This document shows, piece by piece, positions 15,875 to 24,694 of a stretch of DNA of 39,536 bases. A program made the translations under genes and the position numbers. The stretch lies in the NCBI RefSeq assembly GCF_030547185.1, contig NZ_JAUOQR010000017.1:1-39536 (forward strand). The letters run 5' to 3'. Position 1 is the stretch's first letter, and each line of letters opens with the position of its first letter. The notes under the pieces were generated by a model. That model saw nothing but the letters and a program-made list of their open reading frames with translations. It did no database searches and had not been told where the DNA came from. The DNA is from Neptuniibacter sp. 1_MG-2023. Its GTDB lineage: Bacteria; Pseudomonadota; Gammaproteobacteria; Pseudomonadales; Balneatricaceae.

Positions 15875-17803
15875 ATGGCAGGTTTTAATACAGCAGTAAC
15901 CGGTCTGAAGGCAGCAACTACAGACCTTGATGTAACTGGTAATAATATCGCGAACGCGAGTACGGTAGGCTTTAAATCTTCACGTACGGAGTTTGGTGAT
16001 ATTTATGCAACAGCAGTTGTCGGTGCGGGTTCTTCGAATGTTGCCGGTGCGGGTGTTACCGTTACCGATATCGCTCAGGATTTCCAAGCAGGTACGGTCG
16101 AGTTTACTAATAACAACCTTGATTTAGCGATCAATGGCTCAGGCTTCTTTCAGCTTGATGATGGCCAAGGCGGCACAACTTATACCCGTGCTGGTGCATT
16201 TGAGCTAGATAAAGATGGCTTTATGGTATCGAAAACCGGTAAATACCTACAGGGTTACGGTTTAGATGAAGAGGGTAACCGTTTACCGATTGGTAACTTA
16301 GCCGTAACGGAGAAAGAGAGTCCGCCTAAAGCGACGGAAGAGATTGATCTCTCATTCAATATCGATTCCCGAGAAGATTCTACGACGCTATTATCTGATT
16401 ATGATAAAGATGAACCGGGTTCTTTTACTTATAGTACAACGGTTCGTACCTTTGATAGTTTAGGTAATGAACATACCATTAAGATCAACATGGCTGAAGC
16501 ACGTCCCGTGCAGGCTCAGCAACAAATTACCTCTTTGACTGCTGGCGATACTATCTCGGGTGTTACGGTAACGGCAGCTCATATGACTGAGCTTGCAGGC
16601 TATGCGGCTGGGGATGTTATCTCTTCGGGTGCTTTCTTTAGTGATCTAACGGATCCTGTTACGGGTGATGCTCGAATCGGAAGTGTGGTTATTAATGCGG
16701 CGGGTGATATTACGCTTCGGTTTAAATCTGAATACCCAGAACCTGATTTAGTGCAAGTGACAGGTTCATCTGCAGTGGCTGAGATTGAAGAAATTGATGC
16801 CAATGAGACATACACTTTTGCAATTGATAGCGGTGAAGTACCTTTGACCGCAGCTGTTGTGCTTGAGGTTGGTGGAATTTCAATTGGTACTTTAGGTATT
16901 GGTTCTACCGCTGATCAGATTGGCCAAGCGATAACAGCAAGCGAAGCTAAGATCTTAGATGCAAACCCAAGTGTAGAGTCGGTTATCTACGATAACGTCA
17001 ACCAAGAAGTGGTAGTGACTTATAAAGCTGAATCAGGGGATATTACACCCGCTGAAGCGATCACTATTACCGAAACCTCCGGTGCTGTTGCAGGTGCACC
17101 TTTTGATGCAGCGGTTGTGAAGAACGGTGATAATTCATTTGAGGGGGTATACAGAATGTATGCTTACTTAAATGGATCTGAGCAGTTAGATATAGGTAAA
17201 GAACTGGACCCAGGTGAAACGGGTACAGGAACTGAACCAGGACCGATCTTAGTTAAGTTTAATCCATCTAACGGTTTGCTAACGGGTATTAACGGTGATC
17301 AGTTCTCTGCTGGCTCTGTTGTGCCAACGATTACGATTACCGGTGCGGATCCAGCGGATTCGACAACGGTGATTGATCTAGATATCGCTAATACGACTCA
17401 GTTTGCGTCCTCATCTATTGTTAAAGCATCGACTCAAGATGGTTATACCAAAGGTGATTTGATCGGGGTTACGTTTGCGGGCACCGGTGAGATGGTTGCA
17501 AGTTTCTCCAATGGTCAGACTCAGGACTTAGGTGTTGTTGCTATAGCGACGTTTGAAAACCAGTCAGGTTTATCACCTTCCGGTGATACAGAGTGGACTT
17601 CAACGCTAGCTTCAGGGGATGCGATTGTGAATCCACCAGGTACAGGCTTGAATGGTACCTTACAATCGGCTGCTTTAGAGCAATCTAACGTTGATCTTTC
17701 AGCTGAATTGGTTTCTTTGATCGAAGCGCAGCGTAACTTCCAGGCAAACTCGAAAACCTTGGAAACACTCAATACAGTGACGCAGAATATTTTGCAGATA
17801 TAA
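15875..17803 (+). CDS. flgE: Flagellar hook protein FlgE (enlarged)
   Basis: FlgE builds the curved hook joining rod to filament. Ends are canonical: N-terminal GLKAATTDLDVTGNNIANAS and TVGFKSSRTEFGD, and C-terminal ALEQSNVDLSAELVSLIEAQ followed by RNFQANSKTLETLN. The protein is 642 residues, well above the roughly 400 of E. coli FlgE. The extra mass is in the surface-exposed middle (about 205-450), a Thr/Val/Ala/Gly-rich beta region with many Asp and Glu residues and acidic overall character. Middle-domain variability is known for FlgE; the exact addition here is not assigned to a family. It is the last gene of flgBCDE and is closed by a terminator. Confidence 0.94.
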   Translation: MAGFNTAVTGLKAATTDLDVTGNNIANASTVGFKSSRTEFGDIYATAVVGAGSSNVAGAGVTVTDIAQDFQAGTVEFTNNNLDLAINGSGFFQLDDGQGGTTYTRAGAFELDKDGFMVSKTGKYLQGYGLDEEGNRLPIGNLAVTEKESPPKATEEIDLSFNIDSREDSTTLLSDYDKDEPGSFTYSTTVRTFDSLGNEHTIKINMAEARPVQAQQQITSLTAGDTISGVTVTAAHMTELAGYAAGDVISSGAFFSDLTDPVTGDARIGSVVINAAGDITLRFKSEYPEPDLVQVTGSSAVAEIEEIDANETYTFAIDSGEVPLTAAVVLEVGGISIGTLGIGSTADQIGQAITASEAKILDANPSVESVIYDNVNQEVVVTYKAESGDITPAEAITITETSGAVAGAPFDAAVVKNGDNSFEGVYRMYAYLNGSEQLDIGKELDPGETGTGTEPGPILVKFNPSNGLLTGINGDQFSAGSVVPTITITGADPADSTTVIDLDIANTTQFASSSIVKASTQDGYTKGDLIGVTFAGTGEMVASFSNGQTQDLGVVAIATFENQSGLSPSGDTEWTSTLASGDAIVNPPGTGLNGTLQSAALEQSNVDLSAELVSLIEAQRNFQANSKTLETLNTVTQNILQI

Positions 17804-17822
17804 GGTTTATATCTGCTTCATT

Positions 17823-17847
17823 AAAGGCCGCATTAGCGGCCTTTTTT
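17823..17847 (+). terminator. Rho-independent terminator after flgE
   Basis: The stem AAAGGCCGC / GCGGCCTTT has loop ATTA and a T run to 17847. It separates flgBCDE from flgFGHIJ, which then restarts at its own sigma-54 promoter only 7 bp later. Confidence 0.92.
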
Positions 17848-17853
17848 CGTTTT

Positions 17854-17869
17854 TGGCACGTGTGTTGCT
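17854..17869 (+). promoter_or_regulatory. Sigma-54 (RpoN) promoter of flgFGHIJ
   Basis: TGGCACG-TGTG-TTGCT is an exact match to the sigma-54 consensus. The predicted start is near 17881, about 60 bp before flgF. Confidence 0.95.
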
Positions 17870-17941
17870 ATCTATATAACTAGAGAAAAATAAATTCATA
17901 GAAATAAACGCGGTTTTGCCGCCAAATTCTGGAAGTGATAG

Positions 17942-18685
17942 ATGGATAAGGTTCTTTATTTAGCAATGAGTGGGGCGCGAGAAAATATGCTTGCGCAGCA
18001 GTCTTATGCCAATAACCTTGCTAACGCCAACACAACAGGTTTTAAGTCGGATCTTGCTCAAGCCCGCGCTATGCAAGTGTTTGGGGAGGGTTATGCCTCA
18101 CGTGTTTATGCCCAAACTGAGCGTCCAGCTACAGATATGTCGAGTGGCTCGCTGATTGATACCGGTCGTAAGTTGGATGTGGCAATTGCGGGTGATGGTT
18201 GGTTGACTGTACTCAAACCTGATGGCACGGAAGGGTACACCCGTGCCGGTTCTCTGCAGATGAATGCCGCTAATCAACTGGTCACGGGCAGTGGTTTGCC
18301 GGTGATGGGCAATGGCGGAATACCTATCGCTTTGCCGCCTTTTGAAAATATTGATATTGCAACGAACGGTATTATTACCATTCGTCCCGTCGGTGATAAT
18401 GCGGTCGAGTTATTAGTGGCAGATCAGTTGAAACTGGTGAACCCAGACCCTAAAACCTTATTTAAAGGTACTGATGGCTTAATGACTACTGGGGCTCAAG
18501 CCCCGTTAGAAGCGGATTTGAATGTCAGGCTTAGAGCTGGATATTTAGAGACGAGTAACGTCAATGCTGTAAGTGAGTTGACGGGGATTATTACATCTTC
18601 CCGTCAGTTTGAAATGCAAATAAAAATGATGAAAACAGCTGAAGAAAATTCCGAAGCTGCCACATCCATTTTGAAGCTCTCATAG
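17942..18685 (+). CDS. flgF: Flagellar proximal rod protein FlgF
   Basis: FlgF is a proximal rod subunit. The 247-residue protein has the axial-protein N-terminus (SYANNLANANTTGFKSDLAQ), the central FlgF/FlgG fold (LDVAIAGDGWLTVLKPDGTE, then GYTRAGSLQMN) and the C-terminal packing helix (NAVSELTGIITSSRQFEMQI). Length is close to the E. coli protein (251). It is the first gene after an internal terminator and a consensus sigma-54 promoter, and is followed by flgG after 20 bp. Confidence 0.95.
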   Translation: MDKVLYLAMSGARENMLAQQSYANNLANANTTGFKSDLAQARAMQVFGEGYASRVYAQTERPATDMSSGSLIDTGRKLDVAIAGDGWLTVLKPDGTEGYTRAGSLQMNAANQLVTGSGLPVMGNGGIPIALPPFENIDIATNGIITIRPVGDNAVELLVADQLKLVNPDPKTLFKGTDGLMTTGAQAPLEADLNVRLRAGYLETSNVNAVSELTGIITSSRQFEMQIKMMKTAEENSEAATSILKLS

Positions 18686-18705
18686 AACCAACCGAGGATA
18701 GATAG

Positions 18706-19491
18706 ATGCACGGTGCACTGAATGTAGCTAAAACAGGTATGACAGCTCAGGACACAAACCTGAAGGTGATATCTAACAACCTAGCAAACGTTTCAACGGT
18801 TGGCTTTAAACGAGATCAGGTTGTATTTGAAGATTTAATGTATCAGGTTCGCCGCCAGCCGGGTGCGCAAACGGCAGAAGAGGCGCAACTCCCTTCAGGG
18901 TTGCAAATAGGTTCAGGTGTTCGAACGGTTGGTACGCAAAAACTGTTTAGTACCGGTGACCTAGAGGTAACGGATGAGGCTTTTGATGTGGCCATTAATG
19001 GCCGAGGCTTCCTGCAAGTTACTTTGCCTAATGGGGATTTGGCTTATACCCGTAATGGCCAGATACACCTTAACTCTGATAGTGAATTGGTTTCAGCGGA
19101 AGGTTATCAACTGGAACCAGCGATTACATTGCCAGAGGAGGTAACTAACTTTTCGATCAGTACCGATGGCGTTGTTTCAGTTACGGTAGCGGGGGATTCT
19201 GAACCGACTGAAATAGGTCAATTGGAACTGGCTGATTTTGTTAATCCCCAAGGGCTCCTTTCTTTAGGACAAAACCTTTACCAAGAATCTGCTTCAAGTG
19301 GTGGGCCACTTGTTAGTAACCCTGGAGAGAATGGTACGGGACAGTTAATACAAGGCACCTTAGAAGGTTCCAACGTAAATTCAGTACAAGAGCTAGTGGA
19401 TATGATTACCACTCAGCGAGCCTATGAGATGAACTCTAAAGTCATTTCTACGGCAGATGAGATGCTTTCTTACGTGAGTCAGCAGCTTTAA
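18706..19491 (+). CDS. flgG: Flagellar distal rod protein FlgG
   Basis: FlgG forms the distal rod that passes through the P and L rings. The 261-residue protein has the conserved start (MHGALNVAKTGMTAQDTNLK, then VISNNLANVSTVGFKRD), DVAINGRGFLQVTLPNGDLA in the core, and the C-terminal block LEGSNVNSVQELVDMITTQR followed by AYEMNSKVISTADEML. The length is the usual 260-262, which is tightly conserved because it sets rod length. It sits between flgF and flgH. Confidence 0.96.
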   Translation: MHGALNVAKTGMTAQDTNLKVISNNLANVSTVGFKRDQVVFEDLMYQVRRQPGAQTAEEAQLPSGLQIGSGVRTVGTQKLFSTGDLEVTDEAFDVAINGRGFLQVTLPNGDLAYTRNGQIHLNSDSELVSAEGYQLEPAITLPEEVTNFSISTDGVVSVTVAGDSEPTEIGQLELADFVNPQGLLSLGQNLYQESASSGGPLVSNPGENGTGQLIQGTLEGSNVNSVQELVDMITTQRAYEMNSKVISTADEMLSYVSQQL

Positions 19492-19516
19492 TTGAATAAT
19501 AAAAGGCGGTTTTGAG

Positions 19517-20194
19517 ATGAACAAAGTACTCCTTGCGCTTGTCGCTATCAGTGTATTGCTTACCGGTTGTGTGCAAAAACAGGTACAACCAAATAATCCT
19601 GAATATGCGCCTATTCGTCCACAAGGTTTAACGGAAGCACAGCCAGTTAATGGTTCTATCTATAGCTCTGCTACTAGTATTAATTTGTATGGAGATGGGC
19701 GTGCGCATCGCGTTGGTGACATCTTAACCATTGCCTTGCAGGAGAGTACAAGCTCTCAAAAAAGCGCTACAACTGAGATTGATAAAGAGGGTACCACCTC
19801 TTTAGAGCAAGCTACTGTCTTTGGTTCACCTGTTACGGCATTAGGTAAGCCGGTTAGTTTTACGTTGCCGTCAACTACGACTGCGTTTGAGGGCGAAGGC
19901 ACCTCTGATATGAGTAACAACTTAACCGGTAATATTACCGTTACAGTGCATGATGTTTTGCCTAACGGGGTATTAATAGTTAAAGGTGAAAAGTGGCTAA
20001 ACCTTAACCAAGGTGATGAATATATTCGAATCAGCGGTATGGTTCGCCCGCAAGATATAGGGTCGGATAATACGGTTGAATCAACAAAATTAGCGGATGC
20101 GCGTATTGCTTATAGTGGAACGGGGGCTGTCAATGATTCTAATGTTATGGGATGGATGTCTCGCTTCTTTATCGGCGCGTTAATGCCTTTCTAA
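19517..20194 (+). CDS. flgH: Flagellar L-ring lipoprotein FlgH
   Basis: FlgH forms the outer-membrane L ring. The 225-residue protein begins with a lipoprotein signal peptide and lipobox LTGC with acylated Cys18. It continues through the family blocks SLYGDGRAHRVGDILTI-like (residues about 52-75), LTGNITVTVHDVLPNGVLIV and LNLNQGDEYIRISGMVRPQD. It ends with the strand-rich tail IAYSGTGAVNDSNVMGWMSR. Length is normal. It is followed by flgI after 12 bp. Confidence 0.95.
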   Translation: MNKVLLALVAISVLLTGCVQKQVQPNNPEYAPIRPQGLTEAQPVNGSIYSSATSINLYGDGRAHRVGDILTIALQESTSSQKSATTEIDKEGTTSLEQATVFGSPVTALGKPVSFTLPSTTTAFEGEGTSDMSNNLTGNITVTVHDVLPNGVLIVKGEKWLNLNQGDEYIRISGMVRPQDIGSDNTVESTKLADARIAYSGTGAVNDSNVMGWMSRFFIGALMPF

Positions 20195-20206
20195 GGGGAT
20201 AGAATA

Positions 20207-21295
20207 ATGAGAATTGCATTACTTCTAATAGCTAGTTTATTACTTAGCATTACCGCTGAAGCCAGTCGTCTAAAAGATATGGTCAGTATCTCAGGCGTAC
20301 GCTCGAATCAGTTGGTAGGTTACGGTTTGGTCGTTGGTTTAGATGGTACAGGGGATAAAACCTCATTTACCTCACAGACATTTCGCAACATGTTAAATAA
20401 TTTTGGTGTGGCTATTCCTAATTCCACAGACCCTAAGTCTAAAAATATTGCAGCAGTGGCTATTCATGCGGATCTACCTGCGTTTTCAAAACCGGGTCAA
20501 AAGATCGATATTACTGTTTCCGCTTTAGGTGATGCTAAAAGCTTACGTGGCGGTAGTTTGTTAATGTCGCCGTTAAAAGGGGCTGATGGTCAGGTTTATG
20601 CGGTAGCACAAGGTAATTTAGTGGTGTCTGGGTTTGGTGTTCAAGGTGCTGATGGTTCTAGGTTGTCTTTAAATGTACCTAGTGTTGGACGTATCCCTAA
20701 TGGAGCAACCGTTGAGCGTTCCGTACCTACAGCATTTGCTCAAGGTGATAGCTTAATTCTTAACCTTCACCAGTCTGATTTTACAACATCACGTCGAGTG
20801 GCTGAGCAGATCAATCATCTATTGGGTGAGGGTATGGCTGCATCAATGGATGCAACGTCTATTCGTGTACGTGCGCCTAGAGATCCTTCACAGCGGGTGT
20901 CCTTCTTATCTGTACTAGAAAACTTGAATGTAGAGCCTGCAATGGATGCGGCCAAAGTGGTTATTAACTCACGTACAGGCACCATTATTATTGGCCAGAA
21001 TGTACGGGTTTCGCCAGTTGCCATCACCCACGGTGGGTTAACGGTAGCCATTGCTGAAGATCTTAATGTGGATCAGCCAGATCCTCTCAGCGATGGTGTG
21101 ACTGTAGTGACACCGCGTACAGGTATTGAAGTGGATGAAGGTTCAGGCCATATGTTTGAATTCTCACCGGGTACAAACTTGCAAGATATTGTGGATGCGG
21201 TGAACCGTGTCGGTGCTGCGCCAGGTGATTTAATGGCCATTTTAGAAGCCCTAAAACAGGCGGGCGCACTTAAAGCAGAATTGGTGGTTATCTAA
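20207..21295 (+). CDS. flgI: Flagellar P-ring protein FlgI
   Basis: FlgI forms the periplasmic P ring, with FlgA as its chaperone. The 362-residue protein has a Sec signal peptide (about 1-19, ending TAEA) followed directly by the diagnostic [20 protein letters not shown] and [19 protein letters not shown]. The C-terminus [20 protein letters not shown] is also canonical. Length matches the family (365 in E. coli). Its stop codon overlaps the flgJ ATG by one base (TAATG), which suggests translational coupling. Confidence 0.96.
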   Translation: MRIALLLIASLLLSITAEASRLKDMVSISGVRSNQLVGYGLVVGLDGTGDKTSFTSQTFRNMLNNFGVAIPNSTDPKSKNIAAVAIHADLPAFSKPGQKIDITVSALGDAKSLRGGSLLMSPLKGADGQVYAVAQGNLVVSGFGVQGADGSRLSLNVPSVGRIPNGATVERSVPTAFAQGDSLILNLHQSDFTTSRRVAEQINHLLGEGMAASMDATSIRVRAPRDPSQRVSFLSVLENLNVEPAMDAAKVVINSRTGTIIIGQNVRVSPVAITHGGLTVAIAEDLNVDQPDPLSDGVTVVTPRTGIEVDEGSGHMFEFSPGTNLQDIVDAVNRVGAAPGDLMAILEALKQAGALKAELVVI

Positions 21296-22338
21296 TGATT
21301 AAAACTGGCGACAGTGGTCATGCTCAGCTGTATTCGGATCTGGCTGAGCTGCAAAAGCTAAAAGCTAAAGCCCGAACTAATAGTGATGAGGGGTTACGTT
21401 TAGCCGCTCAGCAGTTTGAGCAGCTGTTCGTCAATATGCTTCTTAAATCTATGCGTGATGCTAATGCTGCTTTTGGTGAAGATAACTTCATGAATAGTAG
21501 CCAGAGTAAACTCTACCAGAGCATGTACGATAATCAGATTGCTATGGAGATGTCAGGCAATAAAGGGATTGGTCTTACTGATGTTTTAGTCAGACAGTTA
21601 GGTGGTAAAACTGAGAGTACTCAGCGCCAAGTTGAGTTAGAAGATTTGGATATAAATAGCCGCCGGCTTAATCAAGCATTTGATCAGGCTGCCTCTATTG
21701 CGGCTTCTGCTTTACTTGCTAAAGCGGAAGGGAAAGAAAACCCACCGGGTGTGACATTAACGGAAGAGCAAATTAGCACCGTGAAAGAGGTCTTTCAAAA
21801 ACAACTGGATGCTGTTTCTAGTAAAACTGAAGCAGATCTTCCCGACCGTTTTGAATCACCAGAAGAGTTTGTAGAAAAACTTCTGCCATTGGCTGAAAAA
21901 GTAGCCGGTGAGCTAGGTGTTGACCCGCGTGTTCTTCTTGCCCAATCAGCTTTAGAGACTGGCTGGGGGAAGTTTATGGTACGTCAGTCAGATGGTAGCA
22001 ATAGTAATAACTTATTTAATATTAAAGCGGATCAGCGTTGGGACGGGGCAAGTGCTCAAGTGTCGACCTTGGAATACCGTGATGGTTTAGCACAGCGTGA
22101 AAATGCATCCTTCCGTAGCTATGACAGCTACGAAGATAGTTTTAGGGATTATGTCAGCTTTTTAAAAGGAAGCTCTCGTTACCAGATGGCAATAGAGAGT
22201 GCCGGCAATCCTTATGATTATGTCCGGAAATTACAGGAAGCAGGGTATGCAACTGATCCTGAATATGCCGAAAAGATTAAAAATATTTTTGAGGGTGATC
22301 TGCTTGCAAGTCGAAGCGGTTTTCCTAAAGAGACTTAG
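21295..22338 (+). CDS. flgJ: Flagellar rod cap and peptidoglycan hydrolase FlgJ
   Basis: FlgJ caps the growing rod and cuts peptidoglycan so the rod can cross the wall. The 347-residue protein has the N-terminal rod-binding domain (about 30-100; AAQQFEQLFVNMLLKSMRDA) and a C-terminal GH73 N-acetylglucosaminidase domain (about 188-340) with the catalytic Glu221 in AQSALETGWGK. This is the two-domain form typical of gammaproteobacteria. The last 13 bases of the gene overlap the -35 element of the flgKL sigma-28 promoter. Confidence 0.95.
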   Translation: MIKTGDSGHAQLYSDLAELQKLKAKARTNSDEGLRLAAQQFEQLFVNMLLKSMRDANAAFGEDNFMNSSQSKLYQSMYDNQIAMEMSGNKGIGLTDVLVRQLGGKTESTQRQVELEDLDINSRRLNQAFDQAASIAASALLAKAEGKENPPGVTLTEEQISTVKEVFQKQLDAVSSKTEADLPDRFESPEEFVEKLLPLAEKVAGELGVDPRVLLAQSALETGWGKFMVRQSDGSNSNNLFNIKADQRWDGASAQVSTLEYRDGLAQRENASFRSYDSYEDSFRDYVSFLKGSSRYQMAIESAGNPYDYVRKLQEAGYATDPEYAEKIKNIFEGDLLASRSGFPKET

Positions 22339-22352
22339 CTAATAGCCGATAA
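22326..22352 (+). promoter_or_regulatory. Sigma-28 (FliA) promoter of flgKL
   Basis: TAAAGAGA, an 11-bp spacer and GCCGATAA match the FliA consensus; the -10 is perfect and the -35 keeps TAAAG. The -35 lies inside the end of flgJ. A perfect 7-bp dyad TAATAGC-N6-GCTATTA (22340-22359) is centred on the -10 element. Late FliA control of hook-filament junction genes is the rule in enterics. Confidence 0.85.
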
Positions 22353-22418
22353 GCTATTACTTAGCTCTCCTTAACCGTTACTTTGTTAAGTAGCATTGCA
22401 CTTCAAAAGGAGTCACAT

Positions 22419-24683
22419 ATGTCTTTTGGTTTACTTACATTAGGAACGCAGAGCCTGCAGGCTAACCAGACTGCGCTTGCGGTTACCGGCCAGAATATCA
22501 GTAATGTAAATACTGAGGGTTACACACGTCAGCGTCCTGTGTTTGAAGCACGAGAAGGACAAGGTGGCGTTACTATAGATAATATTGACCGAGTGGCGGA
22601 TGCTTTCTTAAATCGTCAAATTTGGGCCGATAGTTCTACCTATAGTAGTTACGATGTTTTTGAAGATTTTGCCAATGAGCTTGATAACCTTCTGGCCTCA
22701 GATGTAACAAGCATCTCAACCGCTATGGATGATTATTTTGGTGCAATGCAAACGGCGGTTGATGATCCTGTTAGTTTACCTAACCGAGAGCTATTTATTG
22801 CACAAGCAGAATCATTAACGCAACGGTTTAATGATTTAGATGCCAATATTCGTCGTCAAAATGAGACCATTAATGGTCAGTTAGAAAGTAGTGTTGCTGC
22901 CATCAATACGCTTGCACACAGCATTGCCGAGCTGAATGACGATATACGTATAGCTAATGCTTCTGGCAGTGTATCGAGTGAATTGCTTGATCAACGAGAT
23001 ATGAAGCTAGAGGAGTTATCTGAATATATAGGGTTTACTATTATTGAAGATAGTAACTCTCAGGAAGTCAGTGTTTTTGTTGGTAATGGTGAGCCCTTAG
23101 TTGTTGGGCAATCAGCTAATACATTAACAACCATGACCAGCCCAGCAGATAGCAGCCAGCTAAATCTAGGTATTCAAATAGGTAATAACGTTGGTGATAT
23201 AACCAGTCAAGTGTCGGGTGGTAAAGTCGGCGGTATGCTTGATTACCGTGATACAACGTTAAACGAAACCTTAGATGAACTGGGTAGAATCGCTCTCGTT
23301 TTTGCCGACACTATGAATGAGCAGCATCAAAAAGGTATGGACCTAGATGGTAATGCTGGTGGCTTGATGTTTGCCGACATTAATAATGCTACAGCAGCCT
23401 CTAACCGAGTGCTGGCAGAACGAGATAATTTATCATCCTCAACAGGTATGGTGATTATCAATGATGTTAGCAAAGTCGAAGCGACAGAATATGAGTTAAT
23501 CTTTAATAGCGACGATACTTTTACGCTTATTCGTGGGAATGACGAGGTTCGTTGGGATGAAAATGAATTTAATTCTAACGGAACCCCTCCAGCAAATGCA
23601 TCTGAAGTTGATGAAGATGGTGAGTATTACTTAGATGCCGCTACCGGTGACCTAACTTTAAGAATTGATGGTTTTACCCTACAGCTAGATGCGACAACGT
23701 CCTTCTCTCAAGGCGATAAGTTTTTAATTCAGCCGACCCGTAATGCTGCGTCAGAGATAGATACAGTTATTAATGATGCGAGTCAGTTAGCACTTGGATC
23801 GCCGCTATCGACCACTGATGATGTGGCAAATACAGGGACTGGTGAGATCTCGGTTAGTATTACTGATAAAGACTATGCGGACCAATCTGCCGTTGTTAGT
23901 CAGTTAACGCCACCGTTAAATGTAAGTTTCTTATCGCCTTTAGAAGCAACTGATACAGGTACGAATACAGGTACCGCTTCAAATGTGCAGGTAGCTGATT
24001 ATGATGTTCTGTCAGCGATTACTTATCCCGTTACCATTACGGCGGTTGGTGGCGCATTTAATGTTACAGACTCTGGCTCACCGGCTACGACCGTTACGGG
24101 TGTTGGGGCTATAGGTGATTCAGAACTAGATCTTTCTGCCTCGTTTGGTATTACCGTTGATATCGCCTCTGTGGCGAATGGTGATGTATTTACCATTGAT
24201 CACGATGATTCAGAAGAGGTTGCGTATTACCAGCTGACGGATGAGGACGGTGATCGTAGCGTGGGTGCTTTCAATCCTGGAGAATCTATAGCGCTAGAAG
24301 GGTTTGAGATTACAATCAAGAATCAACCTAACGTGAATGATGTTTTTACAGTTCAGCCAAATACCGATGGTGTTTCCGATAACAGTAATGCGTTGCTTCT
24401 ATCGGATCTTCAATTTTATAAAACAATTGAAGGGGCATCTTATCAAGATAAATATGGTCAAACGGTTGAGCGTGTTGGTACTGAGGCAGCAGTTGCACAA
24501 TTAAATGCTCAGGCAGGCAAAGCGGTACTTGATTCGAATATAGCGCAACGTTCAAGTATATCGGGTGTTAACTTAGATGAAGAGGCGGCTAAGCTAGTTC
24601 AGTATCAGCAGGCTTACCAAGCTTCAGCTCAATTAATCCAAGTTGCACAAACTATATTTGATACCTTGCTGCAGAGTGTATAG
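22419..24683 (+). CDS. flgK: Hook-filament junction protein FlgK (HAP1, enlarged)
   Basis: FlgK is the first junction protein between hook and filament, exported with the help of FlgN. The start is ATG 22419, preceded by AAAGGAG; the in-frame upstream extension to 22383 has no ribosome binding site. Conserved ends are present: N-terminal LTLGTQSLQANQTALAVTGQ with NISNVNTEGYTRQRPVF, and C-terminal SGVNLDEEAAKLVQYQQAYQ with ASAQLIQVAQTIFDTLL. At 754 residues it is about 200 longer than E. coli FlgK (547). The excess lies in the outward-facing middle (about 320-650), which is rich in Asp, Thr and Gly. It is 11 bp upstream of flgL. Confidence 0.94.
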   Translation: MSFGLLTLGTQSLQANQTALAVTGQNISNVNTEGYTRQRPVFEAREGQGGVTIDNIDRVADAFLNRQIWADSSTYSSYDVFEDFANELDNLLASDVTSISTAMDDYFGAMQTAVDDPVSLPNRELFIAQAESLTQRFNDLDANIRRQNETINGQLESSVAAINTLAHSIAELNDDIRIANASGSVSSELLDQRDMKLEELSEYIGFTIIEDSNSQEVSVFVGNGEPLVVGQSANTLTTMTSPADSSQLNLGIQIGNNVGDITSQVSGGKVGGMLDYRDTTLNETLDELGRIALVFADTMNEQHQKGMDLDGNAGGLMFADINNATAASNRVLAERDNLSSSTGMVIINDVSKVEATEYELIFNSDDTFTLIRGNDEVRWDENEFNSNGTPPANASEVDEDGEYYLDAATGDLTLRIDGFTLQLDATTSFSQGDKFLIQPTRNAASEIDTVINDASQLALGSPLSTTDDVANTGTGEISVSITDKDYADQSAVVSQLTPPLNVSFLSPLEATDTGTNTGTASNVQVADYDVLSAITYPVTITAVGGAFNVTDSGSPATTVTGVGAIGDSELDLSASFGITVDIASVANGDVFTIDHDDSEEVAYYQLTDEDGDRSVGAFNPGESIALEGFEITIKNQPNVNDVFTVQPNTDGVSDNSNALLLSDLQFYKTIEGASYQDKYGQTVERVGTEAAVAQLNAQAGKAVLDSNIAQRSSISGVNLDEEAAKLVQYQQAYQASAQLIQVAQTIFDTLLQSV

Positions 24684-24694
24684 GGAGATAGGTC

